Shown piece after piece: positions 40,384 to 49,897 of a stretch of DNA of 64,000 bases. The DNA is from an uncultured Christensenella sp. GTDB lineage: Bacteria; Bacillota; Clostridia; Christensenellales; Borkfalkiaceae. Made by a program: the position numbers and the translations under genes. The stretch covers positions 206,789-270,788 of the forward strand of contig CAJTLF010000001.1 in the NCBI GenBank assembly GCA_910577555.1. Reading direction: 5' to 3'. The notes beneath the pieces are model-generated. The model was not told the DNA's origin, did not search any database, and saw nothing but the letters and a program-made list of their open reading frames with translations. Numbering within the stretch: the stretch's first letter is position 1; every line of letters starts with the position of its first letter.

Positions 40384-41094
40384 ATGGTTATTAACGTTGC
40401 AATCGTCGACGACGAGCAGAAGGAAAGACGGAAGCTGCGCGAGTGTTTGGAGTTTATCGGAAAGCAGAAAATAAAGTTTGCCGTGAGCGAGTTTTCGGGT
40501 GCGGAAGAATTCTTGTTAAAGTACGAGCCGGTGTACGACGTGGTATTTATGGACATACAGTTAGGCGCGACCGACGGGATAGATGCGGCGAAGGCGTTGC
40601 GAAAGATTGACGCCACGGTGATTATTATTTTCGTTACCAATATGGCGCAGCTTGCCGTGCGCGGGTACGAAGTGAACGCGATGGACTTTATCGTAAAGCC
40701 CGTGGAAAAGCTGACTTTCGCGCTTAAGTTCAAGCGCGCCCTTGGCAGGCTCCTGCCAAGGGAGAACAGTAAAATACTTATTAAGCAGGACGGGGATTTT
40801 ATAAGCGTGAACCCGTGCGCGTTGAGATACGTCGAAGTGGACGGGCATTACGTGGTTTACCATTCGCCCGACGGGGCGGTGAGAGAGTATACCACTCTTT
40901 CCGCGGCGGAAAAGAAGATAAGCGCGGGCGGGGCGTTCGTGCGGTGCAACCGCGGGCAGGCGGTTAATCTGAGATTCGTCACGGCGGTAAGGCGGGACAC
41001 GGTGGAGATTGACGGCGAAGAACTGATTCTTGCAAGGACGCAGAGAAACGCGTTTATAAAGGCTTACGCCGAATATATGGCTGGGGGCAAATGA
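40384..41094 (+). CDS. LytTR-family response regulator (AgrA-like), locus 2
   Basis: 236 residues from the ATG at 40384, preceded by GGGGGAG; the upstream frame from 40309 starts inside the thrC terminator and is rejected. Receiver: acidic pair IVDDEQ, phosphoacceptor Asp57 in VVFMDIQLG, IFVTNMAQLAVRGYEVNAMDFIVKPV. LytTR domain: LRYVEVDGHYVVYHS, GAFVRCNRGQAVNLRFV, ARTQRNAFIKAY. Its stop overlaps the kinase ATG (ATGA). LytTR regulators bind direct repeats upstream of surface or peptide-signalling genes; the GH3 gene downstream is the obvious candidate target (inference). Confidence 0.93.
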   Translation: MVINVAIVDDEQKERRKLRECLEFIGKQKIKFAVSEFSGAEEFLLKYEPVYDVVFMDIQLGATDGIDAAKALRKIDATVIIIFVTNMAQLAVRGYEVNAMDFIVKPVEKLTFALKFKRALGRLLPRENSKILIKQDGDFISVNPCALRYVEVDGHYVVYHSPDGAVREYTTLSAAEKKISAGGAFVRCNRGQAVNLRFVTAVRRDTVEIDGEELILARTQRNAFIKAYAEYMAGGK

Positions 41095-42350
41095 TGTTTT
41101 CAACGGGGAATTTAACTTTTATAGCGGGGCTGATACTCGCGCAGGGCGTGCTGATTTATTCTTATCCCAAACGCAAATTATTTTGGGCACGCGTGCCTGC
41201 GGCGATTGCCGTATGTCTTTTGCTTGCGTACTTTTTTCCTTCGCCGAAAGACCTTATTTACAACCCCTATTATTCGCTTTTAAGGTTTGCGGTGCTGTTC
41301 GGTTACACCTTTGCGGGCGCGGCATTCTGTTTTAACTGCGGGACGGGTGCGGTGTTCGCCGCGTGCGTTGGCGGTTACGCTCTGCAACATATCTCTTATC
41401 ACTGTTATTCGATGCTGTGCCTTATCGATTGGTTTCCCGCGGGGTGGTGGACGGAGCTTTTAATCTGCCTTGCGCTGTGCGTTATTGCGTTTTTAACCGT
41501 GGGCAGGTACGCCGCGAAGAAGTATTTTTACGAATATTACAGCCCGAGAATGGTGTGGATTTCGGGAATAACCATTCTTATCTGCGTGGGGCTGAGCCGT
41601 TTCGGACGGTTGAGCCGCGGGGATACGATTACCGCCGTATGCACTTCGCTTTACGCTATTACCTGTTGCGTGCTGGTTCTTGTGCTGCAATATTTCGTCT
41701 ATAACTTCGCCCAAGTGAAGGCGGAAAAGGAGACGCAAAGGCGTTTAGCCGAAGAAGAAAGGAAGCAGTACGAGATAAGCAAGACGAATATGGAGCTTTT
41801 AAATATCAAGTGCCACGACGTTAAACAGCGGTTAGAGAGCGGAAGGCTTGCCGACGGCGAGAGAGAAAGTCTTGCCGAGCTTATCGGAATTTACGACGAG
41901 ACCGTAAAGACGGGACTGGAAGGGCTGGACGTTATACTCAACGAAAAGGCGGTGCAATGCAGAAGGCAGGGGATTAAGTTTACCTTTCTCGGCGACGGCG
42001 CGTGCCTTGCGTTTATGAACGCGATGGACGTTTATTCGCTGTTCGGCAACGCGCTTTCTAACGCCGTTGAAGCGGTGGAAAAGGTGGACGACCCCGAAAA
42101 GAAAACCATAAGCATTACGATTGAGAAAAAGGGGGATTTGGTTTTGGTGAACGTGGTGAACTGGTTCTCGGGCGGGTTCCGCAGGGAGAACGGGTTGCCC
42201 GTGACTACAAAAAAGTCGGAGATTGGGTTTCACGGGTACGGAATGAAGTCAATCAGAAACGTTGCGCAGAAGTATCGCGGGGATATTGCGATTACGACGG
42301 ACGGCGGGGTGTTCGGGTTGAGCGTCTATCTTTTAAGCGACAAGAATTAA
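41091..42350 (+). CDS. GHKL-family sensor histidine kinase (AgrC-like)
   Basis: 419 residues. The N-terminal half (1-205) has about six membrane helices, beginning LTFIAGLILAQGVLIY. A coiled linker KAEKETQRRLAEEERKQYE leads to the histidine box NMELLNIKCHDVKQRLE. The GHKL ATPase domain has the N box ALSNAVEAVEKV and the G box GFHGYGMKSIRNVAQKYRGD. This is the AgrC/ComD topology that usually senses peptides or envelope signals. No propeptide gene is visible nearby. Terminator at 42380-42417. Confidence 0.93.
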   Translation: MMFSTGNLTFIAGLILAQGVLIYSYPKRKLFWARVPAAIAVCLLLAYFFPSPKDLIYNPYYSLLRFAVLFGYTFAGAAFCFNCGTGAVFAACVGGYALQHISYHCYSMLCLIDWFPAGWWTELLICLALCVIAFLTVGRYAAKKYFYEYYSPRMVWISGITILICVGLSRFGRLSRGDTITAVCTSLYAITCCVLVLVLQYFVYNFAQVKAEKETQRRLAEEERKQYEISKTNMELLNIKCHDVKQRLESGRLADGERESLAELIGIYDETVKTGLEGLDVILNEKAVQCRRQGIKFTFLGDGACLAFMNAMDVYSLFGNALSNAVEAVEKVDDPEKKTISITIEKKGDLVLVNVVNWFSGGFRRENGLPVTTKKSEIGFHGYGMKSIRNVAQKYRGDIAITTDGGVFGLSVYLLSDKN

Positions 42351-42379
42351 ATTTATGCGGTTGGTTTTAAAGACGTTTT

Positions 42380-42417
42380 AAAGCCGCGGCGCGTTTGTTA
42401 CGCGCCGCGGCTTTTTT
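42380..42417 (+). terminator. Terminator after the GHKL kinase
   Basis: 14-bp stem AAAGCCGCGGCGCG / CGCGCCGCGGCTTT with a TTTGTTA loop, then T run. It separates the two-component genes from the GH3 pair. Confidence 0.9.
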
Positions 42418-42424
42418 CAGTGGG

Positions 42425-42690
42425 TGTTGACCCGTGGAGTTCTTCGACTGCGCTACGCTTCGTTTTGCGCAAAAGTATATAATTTTTACAATAAGGTGCG
42501 CAAAGTATCGCACTTCGCGCTCACGCGGGACGACAAGGAAAAAGTGCTTAGGACGACAGAAGGGGGGGTGGTGTTTTGTGTTCTGCTGGATTGCTTCGTC
42601 GCTGCGCTCCTCGCAATGACGGGGAGAAAGGGTGCGCAATGACGGGGAGAAAGGGTGCGCAATTACGGGTGGGGAAGACGGGTGGGGGGG
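42425..42690. repeat. Dispersed repeat cluster with 23-bp tandem tail
   Basis: Holds a GGAGTTCTTCGACTGCGCTA partial, a GTGCGCAAAG...GCTCACGCGGGACGAC partial, and the REP-like GGATTGCTTCGTCGCTGCGC through CTCGCAATGACGGGG (about 42588-42624). GCAATGACGGGGAGAAAGGG tandem units follow, starting at 42613, 42636 and 42659, then poly-G tracts. The remainder of this 490-nt gap (42691-42840) is AT-rich leader sequence of the membrane protein, with a possible TATTAT -10. Confidence 0.82.
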
Positions 42691-42840
42691 GGTATGATTT
42701 AAGTTGTTAAATGGGTTAAAAATTGTTAATCGTTATCAAAAAATGACAATTCGCACTGAAAAAGCGGGATTTCGCGCTTTATCCGACAAAAATTTTTAAA
42801 AGGCGGTATTATTTTTTCAAGAATTAAAAAGGAGAAGGTT

Positions 42841-43251
42841 ATGGAAAAAATCAAAAACTTTTTTAAAAGCAAAAGTTACGGATTTTACGTTACGGTTGCC
42901 GTAGTACTTCTGACGCTGATAACTTCAATCGTATACGCCGATTCGTACGGTAGAAACGAGCGGTATATGTCGTGGGCGGGGTTTGCCGTTATGCTTGCCG
43001 GCATATTCGTTGCCGCGGGGCTTACCGCGTTTAAACGGTGCGAGTTCGCGCCGCCGGTGCTTGCGCTTGCGAATTTCGTCGCGATGATGCTGTATATCAC
43101 CAACATTTACAACTACGTGGTGGTCGTAATGGTGGGCATAGATATTTCGAGTTTCAGTACGCAATTCATAGCTTGCACGACTTTGTTCGCGATATTGCTG
43201 GTTGCAAGCGTTGCGAATATCTTCTTCAAACAGTCTAAGGAGGAAAAATAA
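42841..43251 (+). CDS. Four-helix membrane protein upstream of GH3
   Basis: 136 residues with four predicted membrane helices: FYVTVAVVLLTLITSIVYA, AGFAVMLAGIFVAAGLTAF, VLALANFVAMMLYITNIY, and FIACTTLFAILLVASVANIFF, with a basic N-terminus and KQSKEEK tail. No family recognised. GGAGAAGG precedes the ATG. Its stop overlaps the GH3 ATG by one nucleotide (TAATG), so both are translated together; it may help localise or regulate the membrane-bound GH3 (inference). Confidence 0.8.
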   Translation: MEKIKNFFKSKSYGFYVTVAVVLLTLITSIVYADSYGRNERYMSWAGFAVMLAGIFVAAGLTAFKRCEFAPPVLALANFVAMMLYITNIYNYVVVVMVGIDISSFSTQFIACTTLFAILLVASVANIFFKQSKEEK

Positions 43252-46200
43252 TGAACGTTAAGCTTAAGCTGCAAAAGGCGGCTATAACCGCGTCCACGAT
43301 ATTTTTCGGCGTGATGATGACGGCAACGCCCATTCTCTGGGCAAACGAAGATACCATTTCTTCCGCGCTCGGTCAGCCTATTTCCGATACCGTTACGGTT
43401 GGCGACAAGAAATACACTGCGGAGGAGCTGGAATATTACAAGTCCGATTTCAAGAGCATTAAAGAGCTGGTTATGAACGGCTTTAAGGTTCAGGAAAAGG
43501 AGCAGGCGGAAGGCACGGTGCTTTTAAAGAACGACAACGATGCGCTGCCGCTTGCAAAGGGCGCGAAGGTAAACGTGTTCGGCGTGACGGGCGCGGCTCC
43601 CTTTTACGGGGCGAGCGGTTCGGGCGGTATAGATACTACCGAAGCGATAGGCTGGTACGACGCGTTCCGCGGATACGCGCACACCAACCCGTCAGAGCCT
43701 AAGGAAAAGGTTAAGGGCGACACCTTACTCGACATAAACGAAAAGCTTGCGACCGATTACACGGCATGGTCGCACGCTTCGGGTGGCGGCGGCTGGGGGA
43801 GCAGTGCTACTCCGGACTACCCCGAATATTATCCTTCGAGCAGTACGAGCAAGGTAAACATAGGCGACGTGCCCTGGGAAACCGTTAAGACGGGTACGGG
43901 CTACGCGGACGTGGAGCAGTACGGCGACGCGGCGATTTACGTGATTAAAAGAACGGGCGGCGAAGGCTACGACCTGCCCGCAACCAGCGGTAAAAACGCG
44001 CAGTACGGCAACCAGAATTACGCCGTAGCGTCTACCAACGACGGTACTTACGGCGACTATCTGCAATTGAGCCCCACCGAAAAGACCGTGCTTGCGGGGC
44101 TGAAGGAGCTTAAAGAGCAGAAAAAAATAAAGAAAATAGTACTTATCCTGAATATGGCAAGCACCATACAGCTGGATTTCCTTAAAGAAGATACTTACGG
44201 AGTGGACGCGTGCCTGCTTACGGGTTCGGTAGGCGAAGTGGGAACGGTTGCCGTTGCAAAGCTTCTGACGGGCGAATACAATTTCAGCGGCGGCGTATCG
44301 ACTACGCTGTGGTACGACAACCTGAAAAACCCCGTAAACAGCAACTTTATGGACCAGAACTATTTCTTTACTTACTCGAATTACGCCGATTTCGGGTTCG
44401 GCAATCCCGCGCTCGACAATCAGTATCAGTCCACCTTCACTACCTATACCGTTTATCAGGAAGGTATGTATCTTGGCTATAAATACACCGAAACCCGATA
44501 TGAAGATTATGTGGCCGGGGCGGAAAAAGTAGGGGAATACGATTACGGCAACGTGGTGGCGTATCCGTTCGGTTACGGGCTTTCCTACACCGACTTCTCG
44601 TTCTCGAATATGAGAGTTTCGAAGTCGGGCAAGAGCTATACCGTGACGGTAGACGTTAAAAACGAAGGCGGGTACGCGGGCAAAACCCCCGTGCAGATTT
44701 ACGTGGCGAAGCCCAACACTTCTTACGCGATAGAAAACGGCATACAGGTGCCGAGCGTGGAGCTTATAGACTTCGGCAAGACGGGCGAAATTCCCGCGGG
44801 GCAGACGCAGTCGATTTCTATCGAAGTGAACGAGAAATATTTCGCGTCGTACGATACTTTCGGCGCGGGTACATACGTTACGATGAACGGCGATTATTAC
44901 CTTATTGCGGCGCAGGACGCTCACGAAGCGGTGAACAATCTGCTTGCGGCTAAGGGCTATACCCCCGAAAATACTTCGGGAAGAATGGACGCGGCGGGCG
45001 ACGCCGACCTTACCGAAAAGCTGGGCTACCGTTTCGACGACAAAACCTTTGCGTATACCGAAAAGGACGGCTACCCGATAATCAACCAGTTCGGTTTTGC
45101 GGATATAAACACTTACGAAGGCAAGGGTAACAATTCCGTAAAATATTACGACAGAACGGATTGGAACGGTACGGTTAAGCTGCCCGAAAGAAATGCGGAC
45201 GGAACGCTTATAAAGCACAACGCCGTGCTTACTATGACGCAGAAGATGGCGGACGATATGCGCGACCAGATGGACGCAGGCAAGGTTATTAAACCCGACG
45301 ACGTGGAATATCCCACTTACGGCGCGCAGAACGGACTTGTTTTACTCGATATGAAGGGGCTGAGCTATGAAAACCCGCTGTGGGACGACCTTTTGGACCA
45401 GCTTACCTGGGACGAGACCGTTGACCTTTTATCCAACGGCAGACATAAGACCCAGCCCATAGAATCCGTTTCCAAGCCTGGAACGGGGGACGAGAACGGA
45501 CCTAACGGGTTTAAGGCGCAGTATAGCGAAGCTTCGGGCGGCGGCAGGTTCAACGGACCTACCAACCCTTACGCGGAGAGAGCGGGCGGGTTCGACGCAG
45601 ACGGCAACTATATTCCCGACCCCGATTTGGGCAAGGGGTACACTACGACGGGCTTCTCTTCCAACGGCGTGCTTGCGGCTACTTTCAACAAGGAATTGGC
45701 AGAAGAAATCGGCAAACAGATTGGCGAAGAAGGACTTTGGGCGGGTATGTCCGGCTTGCTCGGCATAGGCTTGAATATAATCCGCTCGCCGTATGCGGGC
45801 AGAACTGCGGAGTACGTGAGCGAGGACGCGATTTTATCGGGGCTTATCAGCGCGCCCGAGGTTGCGGCGATTGAATCGAAAGGCGTGCATTGCTTTATCA
45901 AGCACGCGGCTATGAACGATTGCGAGACTGCGCGTCATGGCGTAAATACCTGGGCGACCGAGCAGACGATGCGCGAGAACTATCTGAGAGCGTTCGAAAT
46001 TTGTATTACCGAAGGCAATTCGTTCAGCGTTATGACTTCGTTCAGCCGTATGGGAACGGACGCGGTTGCCAACTGCGTGCCTTTCACGAAGTGGCTTAGA
46101 AACGAATGCGGCTTGCCAGGTATAGTTGAGACGGACTGCGCGGGCGATATGACTGACGGGGCGCACGGCGAAGCGTACGTTTCGAGAATAGTCAACGTGT

Positions 46201-46547
46201 ATACGGGAGCTACCGACCTTAACGAATATAACTACGGCGCGGACGTTCCCGATTATACGGGCAGTACTTACACTTACGATTATTTCAAGCCCAACGGCGC
46301 GAACGGAAATTACGGAAAGCTTGCCCGGGCTATGCGCGAATCGGCTAAGCGGATTATGTATCACACCGTAACTTCAAACGGAATGAATAAGTATTCTTCC
46401 AACTCGCGCGTAATAAGACTTACGCCCCCTTGGGAAACTGCGGTTATAGCGGTTGACGTGGTTTCGGGCGTGTTGCTTGCGGCTTCGGTAGGCTGGCTTG
46501 CGGCGACGACGGTTATCGATATCGTTAAAAAGCGCAAAGAAAATTAA
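43251..46547 (+). CDS. Membrane-anchored GH3 glycosidase with permuted domain order
   Basis: 1098 residues. An N-terminal helix (AAITASTIFFGVMMTATPIL) and a C-terminal helix (VVSGVLLAASVGWLAATTV) with KKRKEN suggest anchoring at both ends. The GH3_C-type domain comes first (about 80-375: EGTVLLKNDNDALPL, KVNVFGVTG). An FnIII-like domain follows (about 430-560: YPFGYGLSYTDFSFSNMRV). The catalytic barrel comes last (about 750-1045: PYAGRTAEYVSEDAILSG, CFIKHAAMNDCE, GIVETDCAGD with the likely nucleophile Asp). The order is reversed relative to common GH3 enzymes; a reversed order is known from some rumen beta-glucosidases. Probable beta-glucosidase-like activity on an extracellular saccharide. 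Confidence 0.9.
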   Translation: MNVKLKLQKAAITASTIFFGVMMTATPILWANEDTISSALGQPISDTVTVGDKKYTAEELEYYKSDFKSIKELVMNGFKVQEKEQAEGTVLLKNDNDALPLAKGAKVNVFGVTGAAPFYGASGSGGIDTTEAIGWYDAFRGYAHTNPSEPKEKVKGDTLLDINEKLATDYTAWSHASGGGGWGSSATPDYPEYYPSSSTSKVNIGDVPWETVKTGTGYADVEQYGDAAIYVIKRTGGEGYDLPATSGKNAQYGNQNYAVASTNDGTYGDYLQLSPTEKTVLAGLKELKEQKKIKKIVLILNMASTIQLDFLKEDTYGVDACLLTGSVGEVGTVAVAKLLTGEYNFSGGVSTTLWYDNLKNPVNSNFMDQNYFFTYSNYADFGFGNPALDNQYQSTFTTYTVYQEGMYLGYKYTETRYEDYVAGAEKVGEYDYGNVVAYPFGYGLSYTDFSFSNMRVSKSGKSYTVTVDVKNEGGYAGKTPVQIYVAKPNTSYAIENGIQVPSVELIDFGKTGEIPAGQTQSISIEVNEKYFASYDTFGAGTYVTMNGDYYLIAAQDAHEAVNNLLAAKGYTPENTSGRMDAAGDADLTEKLGYRFDDKTFAYTEKDGYPIINQFGFADINTYEGKGNNSVKYYDRTDWNGTVKLPERNADGTLIKHNAVLTMTQKMADDMRDQMDAGKVIKPDDVEYPTYGAQNGLVLLDMKGLSYENPLWDDLLDQLTWDETVDLLSNGRHKTQPIESVSKPGTGDENGPNGFKAQYSEASGGGRFNGPTNPYAERAGGFDADGNYIPDPDLGKGYTTTGFSSNGVLAATFNKELAEEIGKQIGEEGLWAGMSGLLGIGLNIIRSPYAGRTAEYVSEDAILSGLISAPEVAAIESKGVHCFIKHAAMNDCETARHGVNTWATEQTMRENYLRAFEICITEGNSFSVMTSFSRMGTDAVANCVPFTKWLRNECGLPGIVETDCAGDMTDGAHGEAYVSRIVNVYTGATDLNEYNYGADVPDYTGSTYTYDYFKPNGANGNYGKLARAMRESAKRIMYHTVTSNGMNKYSSNSRVIRLTPPWETAVIAVDVVSGVLLAASVGWLAATTVIDIVKKRKEN

Positions 46548-46608
46548 AGCACTCCTTTATTATGCGCGGGGAAAGAGCGTATAAGAGAGCAAAATTTTTT
46601 CTCCTGAT

Positions 46609-46636
46609 TCGGCGGCGGAAATTATTCCGCCGCCGA
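46609..46636. terminator. Hairpin after GH3 (possible terminator)
   Basis: Perfect 12-bp stem TCGGCGGCGGAA / TTCCGCCGCCGA with a 4-nt loop in the 210-nt gap. It lacks a T run on the plus strand, so termination is uncertain. Confidence 0.4.
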
Positions 46637-46757
46637 TAACCGTCTGACGCGCAAATTTCCGTTAATGACAAATGCGTGAAAATACTTTTACTCCGTAAAA
46701 ATTTTTGATATAATACCTTATATGCGGCTGTGCCGCGAAAAAAATTACGGGGTAAGA

Positions 46758-47822
46758 ATGAAAATTATTCACTGTGCGGACGTGCATCTCGGTTCTGCTA
46801 TGGACAGCCGTCTGCCCGCGGAAAAGGCGGAAGAGAGAAAAAGAGAGCTTCGTTCGGCGTTTACCGGTATGGTCGGTTACGCCGCGCGTTGCGGGGCGAG
46901 AGCGGTTATTATCGCGGGCGACCTTTTCGACAGCGACAGACCGCTGAAAAAGGACAAGGAATTTTTCTATAACGCGGTAAAGAACAATCCGCAGATAGAT
47001 TTTTTATACCTGCGCGGAAACCACGACGGGTTGCAGTCTTACGAGCAGAGCCTTGAAAACTTAAAGCTGTTTTCTTCGGAATGGACTGCTTACCGTTACG
47101 GCAACGTGGCTGTGTGGGGGTGCGAGCTGACGGCGGGCAACTGCTCTTCCGTTTACTCAACCTTCCGCGCCGACGGGGAAGGGCTGAATATCGCCGTACT
47201 GCACGGCGCCTGCGGGGATTCGTCGGGCAGGGATAAGGTCAATTTACAGAAGCTGCGCGACAAGGGTATCGATTACCTTGCGCTGGGGCATCTGCACGCT
47301 TACCGCTCGCAAAAGCTGGACGGGCGGGGAGTATGGGCTTATCCGGGCTGTCTTGAAGGGCGCGGGTTCGACGAGACGGGCGAAAAAGGGTTTATCGAGC
47401 TGGATATATCGGATAGAATAACGCACAGATTCGTGCCGTTTTCAAGGCGGGTCGTGCGCGAGCTTGCGGTGGATATTTCGGCGGCGGGCGACGGTTACGC
47501 CGCATATATGCTCGTTTTAAACGCTTTGGAGTATCCTAAGCGGGATATGGTGCGGGTTATTTTAAAGGGAGAGACCGACTTTAACGAGCCCGACCTTGCC
47601 GCGGAAATAAACAAGCGGCTTGCGCGGGAAGGTTACTTCTATCTCGAAGTAAAGGACGAGACGCTTTGCAGGATAGACCCCGCCGAGTACGGGCTGGAGC
47701 AGTCGCTTAAAGGGGAGTTCGTGCGTTCGGTGCTTGCGGACGGCGAGCTTAGCGACGAGCAGAAGGCGAAGGTCGTTTCTTTGGGCTTGAAGGCGCTTGA
47801 CGGCAGGGAGATTGACCTATGA
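46758..47822 (+). CDS. SbcD-like metallophosphoesterase (YhaO type)
   Basis: DNA repair nuclease family, 354 residues from the ATG at 46758 after GGGGTAAG. Phosphoesterase motifs in order: CADVHLGS, IIAGDLFDSDRP, YLRGNHDGLQS, VLHGACGDS, LALGHLHAY. The C-terminal half lacks the full SbcD capping domain and ends with RSVLADGELSDEQKAKVVSLG. It overlaps the next gene by 4 nt. The pair matches Bacillus yhaO-yhaN. Likely forms an Mre11-Rad50-like complex. Confidence 0.9.
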   Translation: MKIIHCADVHLGSAMDSRLPAEKAEERKRELRSAFTGMVGYAARCGARAVIIAGDLFDSDRPLKKDKEFFYNAVKNNPQIDFLYLRGNHDGLQSYEQSLENLKLFSSEWTAYRYGNVAVWGCELTAGNCSSVYSTFRADGEGLNIAVLHGACGDSSGRDKVNLQKLRDKGIDYLALGHLHAYRSQKLDGRGVWAYPGCLEGRGFDETGEKGFIELDISDRITHRFVPFSRRVVRELAVDISAAGDGYAAYMLVLNALEYPKRDMVRVILKGETDFNEPDLAAEINKRLAREGYFYLEVKDETLCRIDPAEYGLEQSLKGEFVRSVLADGELSDEQKAKVVSLGLKALDGREIDL

Positions 47823-49711
47823 AGCTTATAAGCTGTTACGTGGAGAACTTCGGCGCGATTAACAAAAGAGAGTTTGAATTTTCGGACGGGCTTACCTGCG
47901 TGGTGAACGACAACGGCGCAGGCAAGACCACGCTTGCGGCGTTTATCAGGGCTATGTTTTACGGGTTGCCCGCCGTACGGTCCAACAGTAAAAGGTTTGA
48001 CGACAGGCAGAGATATTACCCGTTTAACGGGGGTAAGTTCGGCGGCAATCTCACTTTCGGGACGGGCGGGAAGGTTTACCGCATAGAGAGATTTTTCGAT
48101 AAAAAGAGCGACGCGCGCGACGAAACCCGCGTATATTGCGGGGGCAAACCCACCGACGCGTTGGGTGAAAATATCGGCGAGACGCTTTTCGGGCTGGATG
48201 CGGAGTCCTTTTCGCGCACGGTGTTTTTCGACGGCGGCGAGCCTGTGAGCGGCGCGGGCGCGGACGTGGTTAAAAAGCTGAACGGCGATATTTCGGCGCA
48301 GGACGGGGGCGACCTTGAAGGCGCGCTCGACGCTCTGGACGGGCGCAGAAAACAGCTGAAGGCGGCGCGCGGCACGGGCGGTTATCTTGACAGAAAGAAG
48401 GCCGAACGCGCACAACTGCGGGAAGAGATAGAAAATTACGAAAATATTTCGCGCGGGCTTGCGCCCAAGTACGGCGAGCGCGCGGAGCTTGAAAAGAGAA
48501 TAGGCGAGCTTGAAAGGGCAAATTCCGCGGCGGTGGAGCGCAGAATTATGAGCGAGCGGCACGCGGCGTTGCGCGGGTATGAGAGCGAGCTTTTGAAAAC
48601 CGAGCGGGCGATTGAAGATTTCGACGCGCAATATCCCGCGGGATTGCCCGACGAGAGCGAGCTTGACGGGGCGAGAGATTGCTTTTACGAGCGCAACAAA
48701 TACGCGACTCTGAATGAAAATACCCCGCAATATAGTGCAAGTAAGAGCAATTTATGGCTTTTGATAGCGGGCGCCGTGCTTGCCGTTGCGGGCGCGGGAA
48801 TATGCTTTTTACACCTTGCGGGGCTTGCGGTTATTGCCCTTGGCATAATCTGCGCGGGCGCGTATTTCATAATAAGCCGTGAAAAAAACCGTAAAGGAAG
48901 ATTAGAGCAGGGGCGTTTTGACGATAAAATAAGAGAGCTTGACGGGAAGATAGACGGGCTGTTTGCAAAGTATAATCTGCGTAAACCGCAGGATATTGCG
49001 GGGGCAATAGCAGTTATACGCGGCGAAACGCGTAAAAGGGACGGGCTTTTGCGCGAGCGCGAGCGGCTTTTATCGCGGATAGACGAGTATAAGAGAGCAA
49101 ACGCAATAGACGGCGAAAGCGAGCCTGCGGCGGGAACGGAGAGCGGCGAAAGAGTGCAAGCCGAGCTGTTTGCGGCGCGCAGGCGGCTGGGGCTGCTCGA
49201 CGGTGAAATTGCCGACGACGAGAACGCCGTCGAGATTTTGCCCGTAAAGAAGAACGCGCTCGAAAAGGTTGAGAGCGAGATTGCCGAGCTTACCGAAGCG
49301 GTAGCGTTACTTGCAAAGACGGCAGAGCATTTGCGGCGGGCGGACGGGAACTTAAAGGAAAAATTCGTTTCGCCCGTAAGGGAAAGGTTTTTGCATTACG
49401 CGGACAAGATTTATTCCGCTTTGGGCGAAAAGATGGTGATGACCCCCGACTTCACCGTTAAGTTCGAAAGGGGAGGTCAGCTCACCGACGAAAGGCATCT
49501 AAGCGCGGGGCAAAGGTGCGTATGCGCGCTGTGTTTGCGGCTTGCACTTTTGGACAATACTTTTATTAAGGAAAAGCCCGTTCTTATAATGGACGACCCC
49601 TTTTTAAGCCTTGACGCCGAAAATATGGACGGCGTTAAAAAAGTGGTGCGTGAGCTTGCAAAGTGCGGGCAGATAGTTTATTTTACCTGTCATAATTCGC
49701 GTAAAATCTGA
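47819..49711 (+). CDS. SbcC-like ATPase with internal membrane helices (YhaN type)
   Basis: SMC-like ATPase of 630 residues. Walker A VVNDNGAGKTTLAAFIR at the N-terminus. Coiled-coil arms lie at about 180-290 and 360-530. At about 305-355 there are two membrane helices (LWLLIAGAVLAVAGAGICFL, LAVIALGIICAGAYFII) in place of a zinc hook. The C-terminal half-site has signature LSAGQRCVCALCLRLA, Walker B PVLIMDDPFLSLD and CHNS. The helices suggest tethering to the membrane. Shorter than YhaN of Bacillus. Overlaps its SbcD-like partner. Confidence 0.88.
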   Translation: MKLISCYVENFGAINKREFEFSDGLTCVVNDNGAGKTTLAAFIRAMFYGLPAVRSNSKRFDDRQRYYPFNGGKFGGNLTFGTGGKVYRIERFFDKKSDARDETRVYCGGKPTDALGENIGETLFGLDAESFSRTVFFDGGEPVSGAGADVVKKLNGDISAQDGGDLEGALDALDGRRKQLKAARGTGGYLDRKKAERAQLREEIENYENISRGLAPKYGERAELEKRIGELERANSAAVERRIMSERHAALRGYESELLKTERAIEDFDAQYPAGLPDESELDGARDCFYERNKYATLNENTPQYSASKSNLWLLIAGAVLAVAGAGICFLHLAGLAVIALGIICAGAYFIISREKNRKGRLEQGRFDDKIRELDGKIDGLFAKYNLRKPQDIAGAIAVIRGETRKRDGLLRERERLLSRIDEYKRANAIDGESEPAAGTESGERVQAELFAARRRLGLLDGEIADDENAVEILPVKKNALEKVESEIAELTEAVALLAKTAEHLRRADGNLKEKFVSPVRERFLHYADKIYSALGEKMVMTPDFTVKFERGGQLTDERHLSAGQRCVCALCLRLALLDNTFIKEKPVLIMDDPFLSLDAENMDGVKKVVRELAKCGQIVYFTCHNSRKI

Positions 49712-49848
49712 GCGGCGTAACGCCGCTTGCGGGCGTGGTGAAGGGGTGAAAAAGAGCGAAAATTTTCCGTGTCCGAATTTTGAATAATTATATCCGTTTC
49801 GTATATGGACTATATGAACGCGTGTGATATAATAAAAATGCAAGAAAA

Positions 49849-49877
49849 TTGGAAAATATTGCAAAAAGTCTTATAAT
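49849..49877 (+). promoter_or_regulatory. Promoter of the hexuronate genes
   Basis: TTGGAA (49849-49854) and TATAAT (49872-49877), 17-bp spacer. Two ATATTGCAA direct repeats (about 49856 and 49876) flank the -10 and may be an operator. Confidence 0.7.
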
Positions 49878-49897
49878 ATTGCAAGGAGTACACTGAT

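Noticed and set aside
43725..45218. 497-residue open frame on the minus strand
   Set aside because: It lies wholly inside the GH3 gene in another frame; composition is Arg/Val-rich shadow translation with no domain or start signal.
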